Shown here piece by piece: positions 17,465 through 28,446 of a stretch of DNA of 35,049 nt. A program made the position numbers and the translations under genes. This DNA is from Actinomycetes bacterium (GTDB taxonomy: Bacteria; Actinomycetota; Actinomycetes; Mycobacteriales; Mycobacteriaceae), in contig JAHZJB010000072.1 in assembly GCA_022601135.1 (NCBI GenBank), forward strand, positions 1 through 35,049, written 5' to 3'. Every line of letters starts with the position of its first letter. Position 1 is the first letter of the stretch. The notes beneath the pieces are model-generated. The model was given only the letters and a program-made list of their open reading frames with translations, searched no databases and had not been told where the DNA came from.

Positions 17465-19486
17465 ATGACTTCACCCGGCCGCCTGGCCACCGGCCGTACG
17501 CTCGGCGCGTCGGTCTGGTCGGTGTTGTCCGCGGTGGCGCTGCTGGCCGGGGCCACGGCAGCGGCGCTGGCGGGCCTGGCGTTGGCGGACGCACTGACCG
17601 CCACGGGCCTACCGGATCCCGGCCCGATAACCAATTACGGGCTGCCGTTCGTGAAGGCGGCCGGTGAGATCGCTGCCGTGACGGCAACCGGCTCGTTCCT
17701 GTTCGCCGCCTTCATGGTGCCGCCGCAGGCCAACGGGGTGCTCGATGTGGCCGGATACCGTGCCCTGCGCACGGGAACCTTCGCCTCCGGGATATGGGCA
17801 ATCAGCGCGGTCCTGATGGTGGCGCTGACGGTATCCGATGTCAGCGGCCGGCCGCTATGGACGCAGCTGGGCCCGGCGGACATCTGGGCGGTGGCCAATC
17901 TCGTCGACGTGGCGGGCGCGTGGCGCTGGACGGCACTGTTCGCCTTCGCCGTAGCCGTGGTGAGCGCGTCGGTATTGCGGTGGTCTTGGACGCCGGTGCT
18001 TTTCCTCGGATCGTTGCTGACGCTGGTTCCGTTGGCGCTGACCGGGCACTCGGCGTCGGGGGGGTCGCACGATGTCGCCACGAACAGTCTGTTGATCCAT
18101 CTCGTTGCCGGCGCCGTGTGGGCCGGTGGCCTGTTGGCGTTGCTGGCCCACGCCCTCCGCGGTGGCGAACACGCCGATCTCGCAGCACGGCGCTTCTCCA
18201 CTGTGGCCCTGTGGTGTTTCGTGGCGATGGCGCTCAGCGGTGTGCTCAACGCGTTGGTGCGGATTCGGCCGGAAGAATTGCTGGACAGCGGCTATGGCTG
18301 GTTGGTGGTGGCCAAACTGGCGGCGCTGGGGGCGCTCGGATATCTCGGCTGGCGCCAACGCCGCAGCGGGGTTGCCGCGCTGGCTGAGGACCCCGGTGCC
18401 CGCGGCCCGCTGATCCGCTTGGCGCTGGTCGAAGCGGCCGTCTTTGGCCTGACGTTCGGTGTGGCGGTTGCTCTCGGCCGCACCCCGCCGCCCCCTCCGC
18501 AAAACCTCAACTTGTCGATTCCCGCAGTCGAGATCGGGTATGACCTGGCCGGTCCGCCGACGGTGAGCAGGCTGCTGTTCGACTGGCGCTTCGATCTACT
18601 GTTCGGCACCGCGGCGCTGGTCTTCGCAATCGTGTACCTGGCGGCTGTGTACAGGCTGAGGCGCCGAGGTGACGCCTGGCCCGCCGGCCGGGTGGTGGCA
18701 TGGCTTCTCGGATGTCTGGTGCTGCTGGTGGCGACGTCGTCCGGGATCGGCCGTTACATCCCCGCAATGTTCAGCATGCACATGGTCGCGCACATGCTGC
18801 TGTCGATGCTGGCCCCGATCCTGTTGGTGCTCGGGGCACCGGTCTCGCTGGCATTGCGGGCCCTTCCGGTCGCGGGCCGTGACGCGCCGCCGGGACCCCG
18901 CGAGTGGCTGCTGGCCGCCCTGCATTCCCGGGTTTCTCGGACCTTGACCAACCCGTTCGTCGCGACGGCGCTGTTCATCGTCGGGTTCTACGGGCTGTAT
19001 TTCGGGGGCATCTTCGACGCGACCGCGGGCAGCCACGGCGCCCACATCGTGATGACCCTGCACTTCCTGCTCAGCGGCTATTTGTTTTATTGGGTTGTCA
19101 TCGGCGTGGATCCGACGCCGCGACCGATTCCGCCGATCGGGAAGCTGGCGATGGTGTTCGCTTCGTTGCCCCTGCATGCGTTTTTCGGTGTGATCCTGAT
19201 GGGAACGCCTTCGGTGATGGGCGGGGACTTCTATCGATCTCTCCAGCTGGACTGGCACACCGACCTCCTGGGTGATCAACGCCTCGGGGGTGGGATCGCC
19301 TGGGCGGCCGGTGAAGTTCCCCTTGTGGTCGTGATGGTCGCGTTGTTCGTCCAGTGGCGCCGCAGCGACCGGCGCACCGCCAAGCGGCTCGACCGAGCCG
19401 CCGACCGCGACGATGACGCTGATCTGGCGGCCTACAACAGAATGCTGGCCGAACTGGCCCAGCGCGAGTCACAACGAGGCGGCTGA
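17465..19486 (+). CDS. CopD-CtaG fusion membrane protein (Rv0102-like)
   Basis: This 673-residue polytopic membrane protein has many hydrophobic helices. The first half (to about residue 345) resembles the CopD copper-resistance domain. The second half (about 400-620) matches the caa3-type CtaG domain, with the H439-M-V-A-H443 metal-type pair, the GAHIVMTLHFLLSGYLFYW segment and LPLHAFFGVILMG. Such fusions occur in actinobacteria, including M. tuberculosis Rv0102. A role in copper delivery to cytochrome c oxidase or copper homeostasis is inferred from the domains. The C-terminal tail after residue 630 is charged and probably cytoplasmic. I chose ATG 17465 rather than an in-frame start inside plsB. 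Its place in a glycerolipid operon has no evident metabolic reason. Confidence 0.88.
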   Translation: MTSPGRLATGRTLGASVWSVLSAVALLAGATAAALAGLALADALTATGLPDPGPITNYGLPFVKAAGEIAAVTATGSFLFAAFMVPPQANGVLDVAGYRALRTGTFASGIWAISAVLMVALTVSDVSGRPLWTQLGPADIWAVANLVDVAGAWRWTALFAFAVAVVSASVLRWSWTPVLFLGSLLTLVPLALTGHSASGGSHDVATNSLLIHLVAGAVWAGGLLALLAHALRGGEHADLAARRFSTVALWCFVAMALSGVLNALVRIRPEELLDSGYGWLVVAKLAALGALGYLGWRQRRSGVAALAEDPGARGPLIRLALVEAAVFGLTFGVAVALGRTPPPPPQNLNLSIPAVEIGYDLAGPPTVSRLLFDWRFDLLFGTAALVFAIVYLAAVYRLRRRGDAWPAGRVVAWLLGCLVLLVATSSGIGRYIPAMFSMHMVAHMLLSMLAPILLVLGAPVSLALRALPVAGRDAPPGPREWLLAALHSRVSRTLTNPFVATALFIVGFYGLYFGGIFDATAGSHGAHIVMTLHFLLSGYLFYWVVIGVDPTPRPIPPIGKLAMVFASLPLHAFFGVILMGTPSVMGGDFYRSLQLDWHTDLLGDQRLGGGIAWAAGEVPLVVVMVALFVQWRRSDRRTAKRLDRAADRDDDADLAAYNRMLAELAQRESQRGG

Positions 19487-19526
19487 ACCTGGCGACGATC
19501 GCCGGCTTGCCCGGTGAAGGACGGCA

Positions 19527-19542
19527 CGACCGACATCGGTCG
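19527..19542. promoter_or_regulatory. 16-bp inverted repeat upstream of the ssb gene
   Basis: CGACCGA-CA-TCGGTCG has perfect 7-bp arms around two bases. It lies in the 207-bp gap before the SSB-like gene. The short centre suits a protein-binding dyad better than a terminator. Farther down the same gap a potential hairpin, CCAGG-N7-CCTGG, precedes the start codon. No convincing promoter boxes were found in the gap. Confidence 0.45.
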
Positions 19543-19693
19543 GCGATCCCCAACTCGTAGCTAATCCACAGCAACTGTCGTCGGGGCGGTTTCTCGGTGC
19601 GGAATGTCGGCCGCACGGCGGTTAATGGCGGTGTCACCGACACACCAGGTGCAGTGCCTGGCCCGCTGACGAACAAACAGAAAGGAACAATCC

Positions 19694-20188
19694 ATGTTCG
19701 AGACACCCATCACCGTCGTAGGCACCATCATCACCAATCCGGAGCGCCGCTGGGTCGGTGATCAGGAGCTCTTCAAATTCCGCGTGGCCAGTAACTCGCG
19801 CCGGCGTACCCCCGAGGGCAACTGGGAGTCAGGCAACACGCTGTACGCGACGGTGAACTGCTGGGGCCGCCTTGTCACCGGTGTGGGTGCCGGGCTGGGG
19901 AAGGGCGACGCGGTGATCGTGGTCGGCAACGTGTACACGAGCGAATACGAGGACCGGGACGGCAACCGTCGTTCCTCGCTCGAGATTCGGGCTACCTCGG
20001 TGGGACCCGACCTGGCCCGGTGCATCGTCCGCATCGACAAGCGCAGGTATCCGGACTTCTCCCCGGCCGAATCGTCGTCGCCCGACGCGCAGGGCGCCGG
20101 TGATGGCCAGGCCGAGACCGGCGTCGAAGCCGAGAAGGCTGACGCCGAATCTGCGCCCGAAGAGCAGGGCATGCCGCTGACCGCGTAG
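19694..20188 (+). CDS. ssbB: Second single-stranded DNA-binding protein (SSBb, Rv2478c-like)
   Basis: This 164-residue protein has one OB fold (residues 1-115): VVGTIITNPERRW, FRVASNSRRR, TVNCWGRL and VVGNVYTSEYEDRDG are the standard SSB blocks. The C-terminal third is Glu/Ala-rich and ends in EEQGMPLTA. It lacks the acidic DDxxPF-type tip by which housekeeping SSB recruits partner proteins. It is therefore an SSB paralogue rather than the replicative protein; the M. smegmatis counterpart has been linked to stress and recombination (from memory). A clear AAAGGA Shine-Dalgarno lies 9 nt before ATG 19694. It stands alone, with 207 bp before and 94 bp after it. Confidence 0.88.
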   Translation: MFETPITVVGTIITNPERRWVGDQELFKFRVASNSRRRTPEGNWESGNTLYATVNCWGRLVTGVGAGLGKGDAVIVVGNVYTSEYEDRDGNRRSSLEIRATSVGPDLARCIVRIDKRRYPDFSPAESSSPDAQGAGDGQAETGVEAEKADAESAPEEQGMPLTA

Positions 20189-20282
20189 CGCCGGAAACCG
20201 GGGGTGAGGCCACGCCTAGGATGGGGCCCGACCATCGCAGGATCCTGGAGATTGCGACGATCGAGAAAGGCGACACCACGGC

Positions 20283-21956
20283 ATGGCCGAATTCATCTAC
20301 ACGATGCGGAAGGTCCGCAAGGCGCACGGCGACAAGGTCATTCTTGACGACGTCACCCTGAACTTCCTCCCGGGTGCCAAGATCGGCGTCGTTGGCCCAA
20401 ACGGGGCCGGCAAGTCGAGCGTCTTGCGGATCATGGCCGGCCTGGACCAGCCCAACAACGGTGATGCGTTCCTGGCGCCCGGCGCGCGCGTGGGCATCCT
20501 GCAGCAAGAGCCGCAGCTCGACGAGACCAAGACGGTTCGCGAGAACGTCGAAGACGGTGTCGCCGTCAAGGGCAAGCTCAATCGGTACAACGAGGTCGCC
20601 GAGCTGATGGCGACCGACTACACCGATGAGCTGATGGAAGAGATGGGCAAACTCCAGGAGGAACTGGATGCCGCCGACGCCTGGGACATCGACTCGCAGC
20701 TCGAGCAGGCCATGGATGCGTTACGCTGCCCGCCGCCCGAAGAACCGGTGACCCACCTGTCCGGTGGTGAGCGGCGCCGCGTAGCGCTGTGCAAGCTGTT
20801 GCTGTCCAAGCCTGATCTCCTGTTACTCGATGAGCCGACCAACCACCTCGACGCCGAGAGCGTGTTGTGGCTTGAACAGCATCTCGCCGAGTACAAGGGC
20901 GCCATCCTGGCGGTTACCCACGACCGATACTTCCTGGACAACGTCGCCGAGTGGATTCTTGAGCTCGACCGCGGTCGCGCGTACCCCTACGAGGGCAACT
21001 ACTCCACCTACCTAGAAAAGAAGGCCGAGCGGGTCGCCGTCCAGGGCCGCAAGGACGCCAAGCTGCAGAAGCGATTGCAGGAGGAACTCGCATGGGTCCG
21101 GTCGGGCGCGAAAGCCCGGCAAGCGAAGAACAAGGCGCGCCTCGGGCGGTATGAGGAGATGGCGGCGGAGGCGGAGAAGACCCGCAAACTCGACTTCGAA
21201 GAGATCCAGATCCCGACCGGGCCCCGGTTGGGCAACGTCGTCGTTGAGGTCGAGCATCTCGACAAGGGTTTCGAGGGCAGACAGCTGATCAAGGATCTGT
21301 CGTTCAGCCTGCCGCGAAATGGCATCGTCGGGGTCATCGGGCCCAACGGTGTCGGCAAGACCACCTTGTTCAAGACCATCGTAGGTCTCGAACAGCCCGA
21401 CAGTGGCTCCGTCAAGGTCGGTGACACTGTCAAGTTGAGCTACGTCGATCAGAGCCGGGCCGGCATCGACCCCAAGAAAACGGTCTGGCAGGTGGTCTCC
21501 GACGGCCTGGACCACATCGAGGTCGGCCAGAATGAGGTTCCGTCTCGGGCGTACGTGTCAGCCTTCGGGTTCAAGGGGCCCGATCAGCAGAAACCGGCTG
21601 GCGTGTTGTCGGGCGGCGAGCGTAACCGGCTGAATCTGGCACTCACCTTGAAAGAGGGTGGGAACCTGATCCTCCTCGACGAGCCAACCAACGACCTGGA
21701 CGTCGAAACGCTGAGCTCGCTGGAAAATGCCCTGCAGCATTTTCCCGGGTGCGCTGTGGTTATCTCCCACGACCGATGGTTCCTCGATCGCACCTGCACC
21801 CATATCCTGGCGTGGGAAGGCGATGATGACAACGACGCGAGATGGTTCTGGTTCGAGGGTAACTTCGGCGGCTACGAGGAGAACAAGGTGGAACGCCTCG
21901 GCGCAGAAGCAGCCCGTCCGCACCGAGTCACCCACCGAAAGCTCACACGAGGATAG
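20283..21956 (+). CDS. ettA: Energy-dependent translational throttle protein EttA (ABC-F)
   Basis: This 557-residue cytoplasmic ABC-F ATPase binds the ribosomal E-site and gates the first steps of elongation according to ATP/ADP level. It has two nucleotide-binding domains. The first has Walker A GPNGAGKS at residues 38-45, LSGGERRR and [12 protein letters not shown]; the second has [16 protein letters not shown] and [12 protein letters not shown]. An acidic arm insertion (about 95-150) follows the first Walker A, as in EttA, and the linker is rich in Lys and Glu. No transmembrane segment exists, so it is not a transporter. A TAGGAT box at 20217-20222 may be its -10 element. It corresponds to Rv2477c. 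Confidence 0.95.
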   Translation: MAEFIYTMRKVRKAHGDKVILDDVTLNFLPGAKIGVVGPNGAGKSSVLRIMAGLDQPNNGDAFLAPGARVGILQQEPQLDETKTVRENVEDGVAVKGKLNRYNEVAELMATDYTDELMEEMGKLQEELDAADAWDIDSQLEQAMDALRCPPPEEPVTHLSGGERRRVALCKLLLSKPDLLLLDEPTNHLDAESVLWLEQHLAEYKGAILAVTHDRYFLDNVAEWILELDRGRAYPYEGNYSTYLEKKAERVAVQGRKDAKLQKRLQEELAWVRSGAKARQAKNKARLGRYEEMAAEAEKTRKLDFEEIQIPTGPRLGNVVVEVEHLDKGFEGRQLIKDLSFSLPRNGIVGVIGPNGVGKTTLFKTIVGLEQPDSGSVKVGDTVKLSYVDQSRAGIDPKKTVWQVVSDGLDHIEVGQNEVPSRAYVSAFGFKGPDQQKPAGVLSGGERNRLNLALTLKEGGNLILLDEPTNDLDVETLSSLENALQHFPGCAVVISHDRWFLDRTCTHILAWEGDDDNDARWFWFEGNFGGYEENKVERLGAEAARPHRVTHRKLTRG

Positions 21957-22045
21957 TCTCGTCGTGCGGACCACGCTATCGGTGCCTTTCCGGTGCCGGT
22001 GACAGCCAACGGGGGCCGGTTCGCAGTCTGAGTCAGGAGCGGCGA

Positions 22046-25000
22046 ATGTCGTTGAAACCGGATGCTGTCGGCGGCCAAGCCAATAGTGACGTGACCGCAG
22101 AGGTCATCGACCGGCTTGTCCCCGCCTATCTGGAGACTTATCGGGGACCGCATGGTGGAGCCACCGGTCCGGAGGCAGCCGTCACCGGCCCGATGCAAAG
22201 CCCCGACAACGGCAGCCTGGCGCTTCCGGCGTTGGTCGCCGCACAGTACCGGTTAGGGCGCCAGCGGTCTCCCGGCTCGACGGACGTCGCGACCTATGCT
22301 TCCGACGAACCCGGTGGTTTCGGTCCAGCGTTGCAGATTGTCACCGACAACGCGACGATGCTGATGGATTCGGTCACCGTGCTCCTGCACCGCATCGGGG
22401 TCGCCTATATCGCGATCATGAACCCGGTGTTCCGGGTACGGCGCGGGTCGGCGGGGGAGCTGCTGGAGATCGCTCGACCCGCGGACGCGACCTTCGTCGA
22501 CGGAATCGACGAGACCTGGGTACATGTCCAGTTGTCCAGCTCGGTGAATCGACGCGCCCTCGCCGAGGCAGAGACACTGTTGCCCCGGGTACTGGACGAC
22601 GCCCGCCAGGTCGTTGCCGATTCGGCCGCCATGGCCGCGGTGTTGCAAGGCCTGGCCGTCGAACTCGACGGTGACGATGGGCTCGATGCCGGGAAACGCT
22701 TCCCGAGCCCGGACCGCAAGGATGTCGCGGCCTTGCTGAGGTGGCTGGCCGAGGGGCATTTCGTCTTGTTGGGCTACCAGCGTTGCTCAGTCCGCGACGG
22801 TGAAGTGACGATCGTCGCCCCCAGCCGGCTCGGCGTGCTCCGGATGCGGGGCGACGACGTGCCGCAACTGACCGACGAGACCGAACTGTTGGCCCTGGCG
22901 CAGGCCACGTTTCCCAGCTTCCTGCGTTACGGCGCCTACCCCCAGATCATCGCGGTCCGGGAGGAAGCTGTCGTCCCCGGCGAGTCGGCGGTGGAGCACC
23001 GATTCGTGGGCCTGTTCACCGTGGCGGCGACGAACACCAACGTGTTGGAGATTCCGCTCATCGCGCGACGGGTCAATGACGCGCTGGCAATGGCAGACGA
23101 GGACCCGCGCCATCCCGGACAGTTGTTGCTCGACATCATCCAGACCATTCCCCGGCCCGAGCTGTTCGCGCTGAGCGCCAGGGAAATGCTCGACATGGCG
23201 ATGGCGGTCGTCGAGCTGGGGTCCCGACGTCGGGCCTTGTTGTTCATGCGGGCCGACCCACTGGCACCTTTCGTATCGTGCCTGGTCTATCTGCCGCGTG
23301 ACCGCTACACCACCGCCGTGCGCCTCGAGATGCAGGACATCCTGGTCCGCGAACTGCACGGCGTCAGCATCGACTACGCTGCCCGCGTCAGCGAATCACC
23401 CTGGGCTGTTGTGCATTTCACCGTTCTTTTGCCGAAGGGCTCCGACCCTCGCGGTGTCGATGTGTCCGAATCCAACGAGTCGCGCATTCAGGGTCTCCTC
23501 ACCGAGGCCGCACGCACCTGGGCCGACCGGCTACTCGGAGCGGTCAAGACCGGTTCGATCGACCAGTCCACCGCTGAGCACTACGCAAACGCCTTCCCCG
23601 AGATGTACAAGCAGGCGACCAGGCCGTCGGCGGCCTTCGATGACATCGCGATCATCGAAGAACTGCAGGACAATTCGGTCAAGCTCGTGCTGGCTGACAG
23701 TGATGACAAGGCCGAGGACGGTATCTGGCACCTCTTCTGGTACCTGGGCGGGCGGTCGGCGTCGCTGAGCGAGTTACTCCCGATGCTGCAATCCATGGGT
23801 GTTGTGGTGCTCGAAGAGCGGCCCTTCCAGGTGGACCGCCCCGACGGATTGTCGGTGTGGATCTACCAGTTCAAGGTCTCGCCGCACCGTGGCATCCCGC
23901 AGGCGCCGGTTGGTCCGGAGCGTGAGGAAGTCGCGCACCGCTTCGCCGATACCGTTACCGCGATCTGGCACGGTCACGCTGAGATCGACCGCCTCAACGA
24001 GCTCGTGCTGCGGGCCGGGCTGACCTGGCGGCAGGTGTCGGTGATACGGGCCTACTCCAAGTACCTGCGGCAGGCCGGATTTCCCTACAGTCAGTCTCAC
24101 ATCGGGAACGTACTCAACGACAATCCGGGCACCGCCCGCTCATTGATCGAATTGTTCGAAGCGCTGTTCTTCCCCGCGGAACATGTGCGGGGCGTTGCCA
24201 ACCGGGATGCGCAGTCGGCTGCGGCCGCCGTGTCGGCCGACATCGACGCTTTGGTCAGTCTGGACACCGACCGGGTGCTGCGGGCGTTTGCGTCGATGAT
24301 CCAGGCCACGCTGCGCACCAACTATTTCGTTGTCGGTGAAGAATCCGCTCGTGCCCGAAACGTGTTGTCGTTCAAGCTTAATCCAGGCTTGATTGACGAA
24401 CTTCCGCTGCCCCGGCCGGAGTTTGAGATCTTCGTCTACTCCCCGCGGGTCGAGGGCGTGCACTTGCGGTTCGGTTTCGTCGCCCGCGGCGGGCTCCGTT
24501 GGTCGGATCGCCGTGAGGACTTTCGTACCGAAATCCTGGGCTTGGTCAAGGCGCAGGCGGTCAAGAACGCCGTTATCGTTCCGGTCGGCGCCAAGGGCGG
24601 ATTCGTGGTCAAGAAGCCGCCGACTCCGACCGGTGATCCCGCGGTCGACCGCGAGGCGACGCGGGAGGAGGGCGTGGCCTGCTACCGGCTCTTCATCGCC
24701 GGCCTGCTTGACATCACCGACAACGTGGACAAGCTCAGCGGCGCCGTGGTCACGCCCACCGGGGTCATCCGGCGCGATGGCGACGACGCCTATCTGGTTG
24801 TCGCGGCGGACAAGGGAACTGCGACCTTCTCCGATATCGCCAACGATGTCGCCAAGTCCTACGGCTTTTGGCTGGGCGATGCGTTTGCCTCCGGCGGGTC
24901 CGTTGGATACGACCACAAGGCGATGGGTATCACCGCCAGAGGTGCCTGGGAGTCCGTGAAGCGGCACTTTCAGGAGATGGGTGTTGACACCCAGTCCGAG

Positions 25001-26932
25001 GACTTCACCGTCGTCGGCGTCGGTGACATGAGCGGTGACGTGTTCGGCAACGGCATGTTGCTGTCGGAGCACATCCGGTTGCTCGCGGCGTTCGACCACC
25101 GGCACATCTTCATCGATCCGAACCCCGACGCCGCGACGTCCTGGCGAGAGCGCAAGCGGTTGTTCGAATTGCCGCGGTCTAGCTGGGAGGACTACGACCG
25201 CTCGCTGATCTCTGCGGGAGGCGGGGTCTTCAGCCGCCAACACAAATCGATACCGATCAGCCCGGAGGCCCGGGCCGCGTTGGGTATCGAGGATGACGTC
25301 TCGCAGATGACCCCGCCAGCCCTGATGAAAGCGATCCTGAAAGCTCCGGCCGACCTGTTGTTCAACGGCGGTATCGGTACCTACGTCAAGGCTGAGTCCG
25401 AGTCGGACGCCGATGTCGGGGACCGAGCCAACGATGCGGTACGGGTTAACGGAAACCAGTTGCGCGCCAAGGTCATCGGCGAGGGGGGCAACCTGGGCGT
25501 GACTTCTCTGGGGCGCATCGAGTTCGAACTGGTCGGCGGGCGTGTCAATACTGACGCGATGGACAACTCCGCCGGGGTGGATTGCTCCGATCACGAAGTC
25601 AACATCAAGATCCTGATCGACTCCCTCGTCACGGCGGGCAAAGTCGATCCCAGCCAGCGCTCCGAACTACTCCTGTCGATGACCGACGAGGTGGGCCGAC
25701 TGGTGCTTGCCGACAACGTGAGTCAGAACGACTTGATGGGCACCAGCCGGGCCAACGCCGCAAGCCTGCTGTCGGTGCATGCGCGGATGATCAAGGATTT
25801 AGTGGATCACCGCGGGCTCAACCGCCAACTTGAGGCCTTGCCCTCGGAGAAGGAGGTTCTCCGCCGAAGCGAGGCCGGTATCGGGCTGACATCTCCGGAA
25901 TTGGCGACCCTGATGGCTCACGTCAAGCTGGCGCTCAAGGCCGATCTGCTGGACAGCGATCTACCCGACTACGAGGTGTTCGCCGCTCGGCTGCCGTCCT
26001 ATTTTCCCTCCACGCTGCGCGAAGGGTTCCCTGACGAAATACGGTCGCACCAACTGCGTCGGGAGATCGTCGCCACCATGGTGGTCAACGATTTGGTGGA
26101 CACCGCAGGAATCTCCTATGCCTATCGCGTGACCGAGGACGTCGGGGTGGCGCCGATCGACGCAGTTCGCAGCTTCGCCGCAGCGGATGCGATCTTCGGA
26201 TTCCGACGGCTGCTGCGCGAGATTCGCGAGGCGGGTGCGGCCGGGGTATCGGTCGACGTGACCGACCGAATGACCCTCGATCTGCGACGGCTCATCGATC
26301 GCGCGGGGCGTTGGTTGCTGAACTACCGACCACAACCGCTGGCGGTGGGTGCCGAGATCAACCGTTTCGCCGAGAAGGTGGCCGCACTGACCCCCCAGAT
26401 GTCGGAATGGCTGCGTGGCGACGACGCTGCCATCGTTGCCAACGACGCAGGCGAGCTCAGTTCGCAGGGAGTGCGCGAGGATCTGGCCTACTCGCTGGCG
26501 ACCGTCTTGTACAAGTTCAGCCTTCTCGACGTGATCGATGTCGCCGACATCGCCGAGCGCGATCCCGCGGAGGTCGCCGACGCCTACTTCGCGCTGATGG
26601 ACCACCTCGGCACCGATGGTTTGCTCCGTGCCGTATCCCGGCTGCCGCGAGATGATCGCTGGCACGCGTTGGCGCGGCTGGCAATTCGGGACGACATCTA
26701 CGGGACGCTGAGGGCCCTGTGCTTCGACGTGCTCGGACTGGGCGAGCCCGACGAAAGCGGCGAAGAGAAGATCGCCGAGTGGGAGCTGACGAACAGCTCC
26801 CGCGTCGGCCGGGCGCGCCGCACATTGACCGAACTGTACGAGGGTTCTCTGCATGATCTCGCGACGTTGTCGGTAGCTGCCCGCCAGATTCGCAGCATGA
26901 CCAGGACCAGTGGAACCGGAACAACGGGGTGA
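22046..26932 (+). CDS. gdh: NAD-specific glutamate dehydrogenase, 180-kDa class
   Basis: This 1628-residue enzyme interconverts glutamate and 2-oxoglutarate plus ammonia. It belongs to the large L-180 class, which in mycobacteria is restrained by the FHA protein GarA. A long N-terminal half with ACT-like regulatory segments precedes the catalytic part: [16 protein letters not shown], the catalytic-type lysine K850 in [10 protein letters not shown], the nucleotide-binding [16 protein letters not shown], and NGGIGTYVK with the downstream GEGGNLG. A helical C-terminal domain follows. CAGGAG at 22034-22039 is a good Shine-Dalgarno for ATG 22046. It overlaps the thioesterase gene by 4 nt (GTGA). 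Length is normal for the class and no frame breaks are seen. It corresponds to Rv2476c. Confidence 0.95.
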   Translation: MSLKPDAVGGQANSDVTAEVIDRLVPAYLETYRGPHGGATGPEAAVTGPMQSPDNGSLALPALVAAQYRLGRQRSPGSTDVATYASDEPGGFGPALQIVTDNATMLMDSVTVLLHRIGVAYIAIMNPVFRVRRGSAGELLEIARPADATFVDGIDETWVHVQLSSSVNRRALAEAETLLPRVLDDARQVVADSAAMAAVLQGLAVELDGDDGLDAGKRFPSPDRKDVAALLRWLAEGHFVLLGYQRCSVRDGEVTIVAPSRLGVLRMRGDDVPQLTDETELLALAQATFPSFLRYGAYPQIIAVREEAVVPGESAVEHRFVGLFTVAATNTNVLEIPLIARRVNDALAMADEDPRHPGQLLLDIIQTIPRPELFALSAREMLDMAMAVVELGSRRRALLFMRADPLAPFVSCLVYLPRDRYTTAVRLEMQDILVRELHGVSIDYAARVSESPWAVVHFTVLLPKGSDPRGVDVSESNESRIQGLLTEAARTWADRLLGAVKTGSIDQSTAEHYANAFPEMYKQATRPSAAFDDIAIIEELQDNSVKLVLADSDDKAEDGIWHLFWYLGGRSASLSELLPMLQSMGVVVLEERPFQVDRPDGLSVWIYQFKVSPHRGIPQAPVGPEREEVAHRFADTVTAIWHGHAEIDRLNELVLRAGLTWRQVSVIRAYSKYLRQAGFPYSQSHIGNVLNDNPGTARSLIELFEALFFPAEHVRGVANRDAQSAAAAVSADIDALVSLDTDRVLRAFASMIQATLRTNYFVVGEESARARNVLSFKLNPGLIDELPLPRPEFEIFVYSPRVEGVHLRFGFVARGGLRWSDRREDFRTEILGLVKAQAVKNAVIVPVGAKGGFVVKKPPTPTGDPAVDREATREEGVACYRLFIAGLLDITDNVDKLSGAVVTPTGVIRRDGDDAYLVVAADKGTATFSDIANDVAKSYGFWLGDAFASGGSVGYDHKAMGITARGAWESVKRHFQEMGVDTQSEDFTVVGVGDMSGDVFGNGMLLSEHIRLLAAFDHRHIFIDPNPDAATSWRERKRLFELPRSSWEDYDRSLISAGGGVFSRQHKSIPISPEARAALGIEDDVSQMTPPALMKAILKAPADLLFNGGIGTYVKAESESDADVGDRANDAVRVNGNQLRAKVIGEGGNLGVTSLGRIEFELVGGRVNTDAMDNSAGVDCSDHEVNIKILIDSLVTAGKVDPSQRSELLLSMTDEVGRLVLADNVSQNDLMGTSRANAASLLSVHARMIKDLVDHRGLNRQLEALPSEKEVLRRSEAGIGLTSPELATLMAHVKLALKADLLDSDLPDYEVFAARLPSYFPSTLREGFPDEIRSHQLRREIVATMVVNDLVDTAGISYAYRVTEDVGVAPIDAVRSFAAADAIFGFRRLLREIREAGAAGVSVDVTDRMTLDLRRLIDRAGRWLLNYRPQPLAVGAEINRFAEKVAALTPQMSEWLRGDDAAIVANDAGELSSQGVREDLAYSLATVLYKFSLLDVIDVADIAERDPAEVADAYFALMDHLGTDGLLRAVSRLPRDDRWHALARLAIRDDIYGTLRALCFDVLGLGEPDESGEEKIAEWELTNSSRVGRARRTLTELYEGSLHDLATLSVAARQIRSMTRTSGTGTTG

Positions 26933-27348
26933 CGACCTTGCCCGGGTTCACGGCGCCGGTCCACGTGCGGTGGTCGGATATCGACATGTACCAGCACATC
27001 AACCACGCGACGATGGTCACCATCCTTGAAGAGGCCCGAATTCCTTTCCTGCGTGAGCCTTTTGGCGATGAGATCACGACGATCGGGTTGCTGATCGCTG
27101 AGGTGAACATCGCGTACAAGAAGCAGGTACGGCTGGTCGATTCGCCGCTGCAGGTCACGATGTGGTCCAAACGAGTCAGGACGGTGGACTTCACGGTGGG
27201 CTACGAAGTGCGTTCCGCCGCTGCGTCACCGGACTCCAGGCCTGCGGTCATCGCCGACACACAGCTTGCGGCCGTGCATATCGAGGAACAACGACTGCAA
27301 CGGCTCTCGGGTCGGCAACAAGATTATCTCCGGCGATGGACTCGTTGA
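26929..27348 (+). CDS. Hot-dog acyl-CoA thioesterase (4HBT family, Rv2475c-like)
   Basis: This 139-residue single hot-dog protein of the 4-hydroxybenzoyl-CoA thioesterase type opens with [18 protein letters not shown]. That is the family's catalytic helix region, with Asp (D18 by position) followed by Y-x-H-x-N. It would hydrolyse an acyl-CoA; the substrate is unknown. Translation begins at GTG 26929 inside the end of gdh, so the two are coupled. The coupling is conserved in order with M. tuberculosis (Rv2476c-Rv2475c), which suggests a link to glutamate catabolism that is not understood. The next gene overlaps its end by 13 nt. Confidence 0.85.
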   Translation: MTTLPGFTAPVHVRWSDIDMYQHINHATMVTILEEARIPFLREPFGDEITTIGLLIAEVNIAYKKQVRLVDSPLQVTMWSKRVRTVDFTVGYEVRSAAASPDSRPAVIADTQLAAVHIEEQRLQRLSGRQQDYLRRWTR

Positions 27349-28025
27349 CGACCGCCGATCGCGGTGTTTGGCTCGATCACCCGGGTCACCGCGATGACCT
27401 GCGGGTCTTTTGCAAGCGGGCGCAGAGGTTGGACGAGGCGGCAGTAATCCGGTTGCGGGAACGCGCGGATGGCATGATCGTCGGCTGGTGCGCAACGGGT
27501 TTCGATGTATTGGCCAGCAGGGTAGTCGGTGGTCGGGTGCGCCCCCCAGATTTGTGCGCAGGCGTCGATGCACTGCTGTCCGGGCTGGCGTCGATGGACC
27601 GGGATGGGTACGTCAACCCAGGTTTCGGGATGGACTCGGCCTGGCGGGGCGGCCTGCCCCCGGATGCCGGGTTCGTTCACCTAGAAGATGTTCCAGCACG
27701 GGTCATGTTGGATCTGGCCAGCCGGGGAGTAAGTCTGGCCAGGGAACACTCCAGCGCGCACGGACCGCCGGCGTCACTGCTGGATCAGGAGGTGGTCGCC
27801 GTCGTGGCGGGCGGCGATAGCATCGGCATTCCGATGCGGTGCGTGTTTGCCCTGGCCGGAATGGGTTTCCTGGGGCAAACGCAGGACGCAAACGATTTCG
27901 CGCCCGACTCGGTCAGCGCCGAGGAGGTGGTTCGGGTACGGGTGCTGCCGGCCTGGCTGCGCCTCGACGCTCGTTTCGGCACTGTCTACCAGCGCCGCGG
28001 GAGGCCGGGGGTAGTGCTGCGCTGA
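27336..28025 (+). CDS. Conserved hypothetical protein (Rv2474c-like)
   Basis: I do not recognise a domain in this 229-residue protein. It appears soluble, with no signal peptide or membrane segment, and is rich in Asp, Val, Gly and Arg. A central acidic stretch (LEDVPARVMLDLASRG) is followed by a hydrophobic block LLDQEVVAVVAGGDSIGIPM and by FALAGMGFLG. It probably forms one alpha/beta domain. ATG 27336 overlaps the thioesterase gene by 13 nt, and its third-codon GC agrees with its neighbours, so it reads as the third gene of the gdh operon. It ends 7 nt from the convergent glbO. By order it corresponds to Rv2474c, also of unknown function. Confidence 0.75.
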   Translation: MDSLTTADRGVWLDHPGHRDDLRVFCKRAQRLDEAAVIRLRERADGMIVGWCATGFDVLASRVVGGRVRPPDLCAGVDALLSGLASMDRDGYVNPGFGMDSAWRGGLPPDAGFVHLEDVPARVMLDLASRGVSLAREHSSAHGPPASLLDQEVVAVVAGGDSIGIPMRCVFALAGMGFLGQTQDANDFAPDSVSAEEVVRVRVLPAWLRLDARFGTVYQRRGRPGVVLR

Positions 28026-28032
28026 CGTTGTC

Positions 28033-28446
28033 TTAGAACGGTGCGTTCACCATCGAGTCGGCCGCCATCTCCAGATAGGCGATCAGTTCCCGGCGGTGGG
28101 CGTCGTCGAGCGTCGCGGAGTCGATCTCGGCCAGCGCACCATGCATACACCGCAGCCACGCGTCCCGCTCGAGATAGCCGATCCGAAAAGGCGCGTGGCG
28201 CATCCGTAACCGGGGGTGTCCACGTTGGTCGGAGTACGTCCGCGGACCACCCCAGTACTGCTCGAGAAACATCCGCAGCCGCTCCTCGGCGGCCTCGAAG
28301 TCGTCTTCGGGGTACAGCGGACGCAGAATCTCGTCCTCACGCACCAATGCGTAGAACCGCGCCACGATCGTGCGGAACGTTGCGTGGCCACCAACGGCCT
28401 CATAGAACGACTGTCCTTTGTCGACTGAGCTTTCCTCCGCGTTCAT
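28033..28446 (-). CDS. glbO: Group II truncated haemoglobin GlbO
   Basis: This 137-residue 2-on-2 haemoglobin binds oxygen tightly and may act in respiration or in scavenging of peroxide and NO. The haem-pocket residues are all present: Tyr32 (B10), Tyr45 (CD1), the proximal His84 (F8) and Trp97 (G8). The spacing equals that of M. tuberculosis trHbO residues 23, 36, 75 and 88 with a constant offset of 9, so the fold is intact and the N-terminus is 9 residues longer. ATG 28446 follows a modest GGGA. It is convergent with the Rv2474c-like gene (7 bp apart) and divergent from the HNH gene, with a 142-bp gap between. It corresponds to Rv2470. Confidence 0.95.
   Translation of the reverse strand: MNAEESSVDKGQSFYEAVGGHATFRTIVARFYALVREDEILRPLYPEDDFEAAEERLRMFLEQYWGGPRTYSDQRGHPRLRMRHAPFRIGYLERDAWLRCMHGALAEIDSATLDDAHRRELIAYLEMAADSMVNAPF

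Noticed and set aside
24140..25594. 484-codon antisense frame inside gdh
   Set aside because: It lies wholly opposite a well-conserved catalytic domain and shows no protein motifs of its own.
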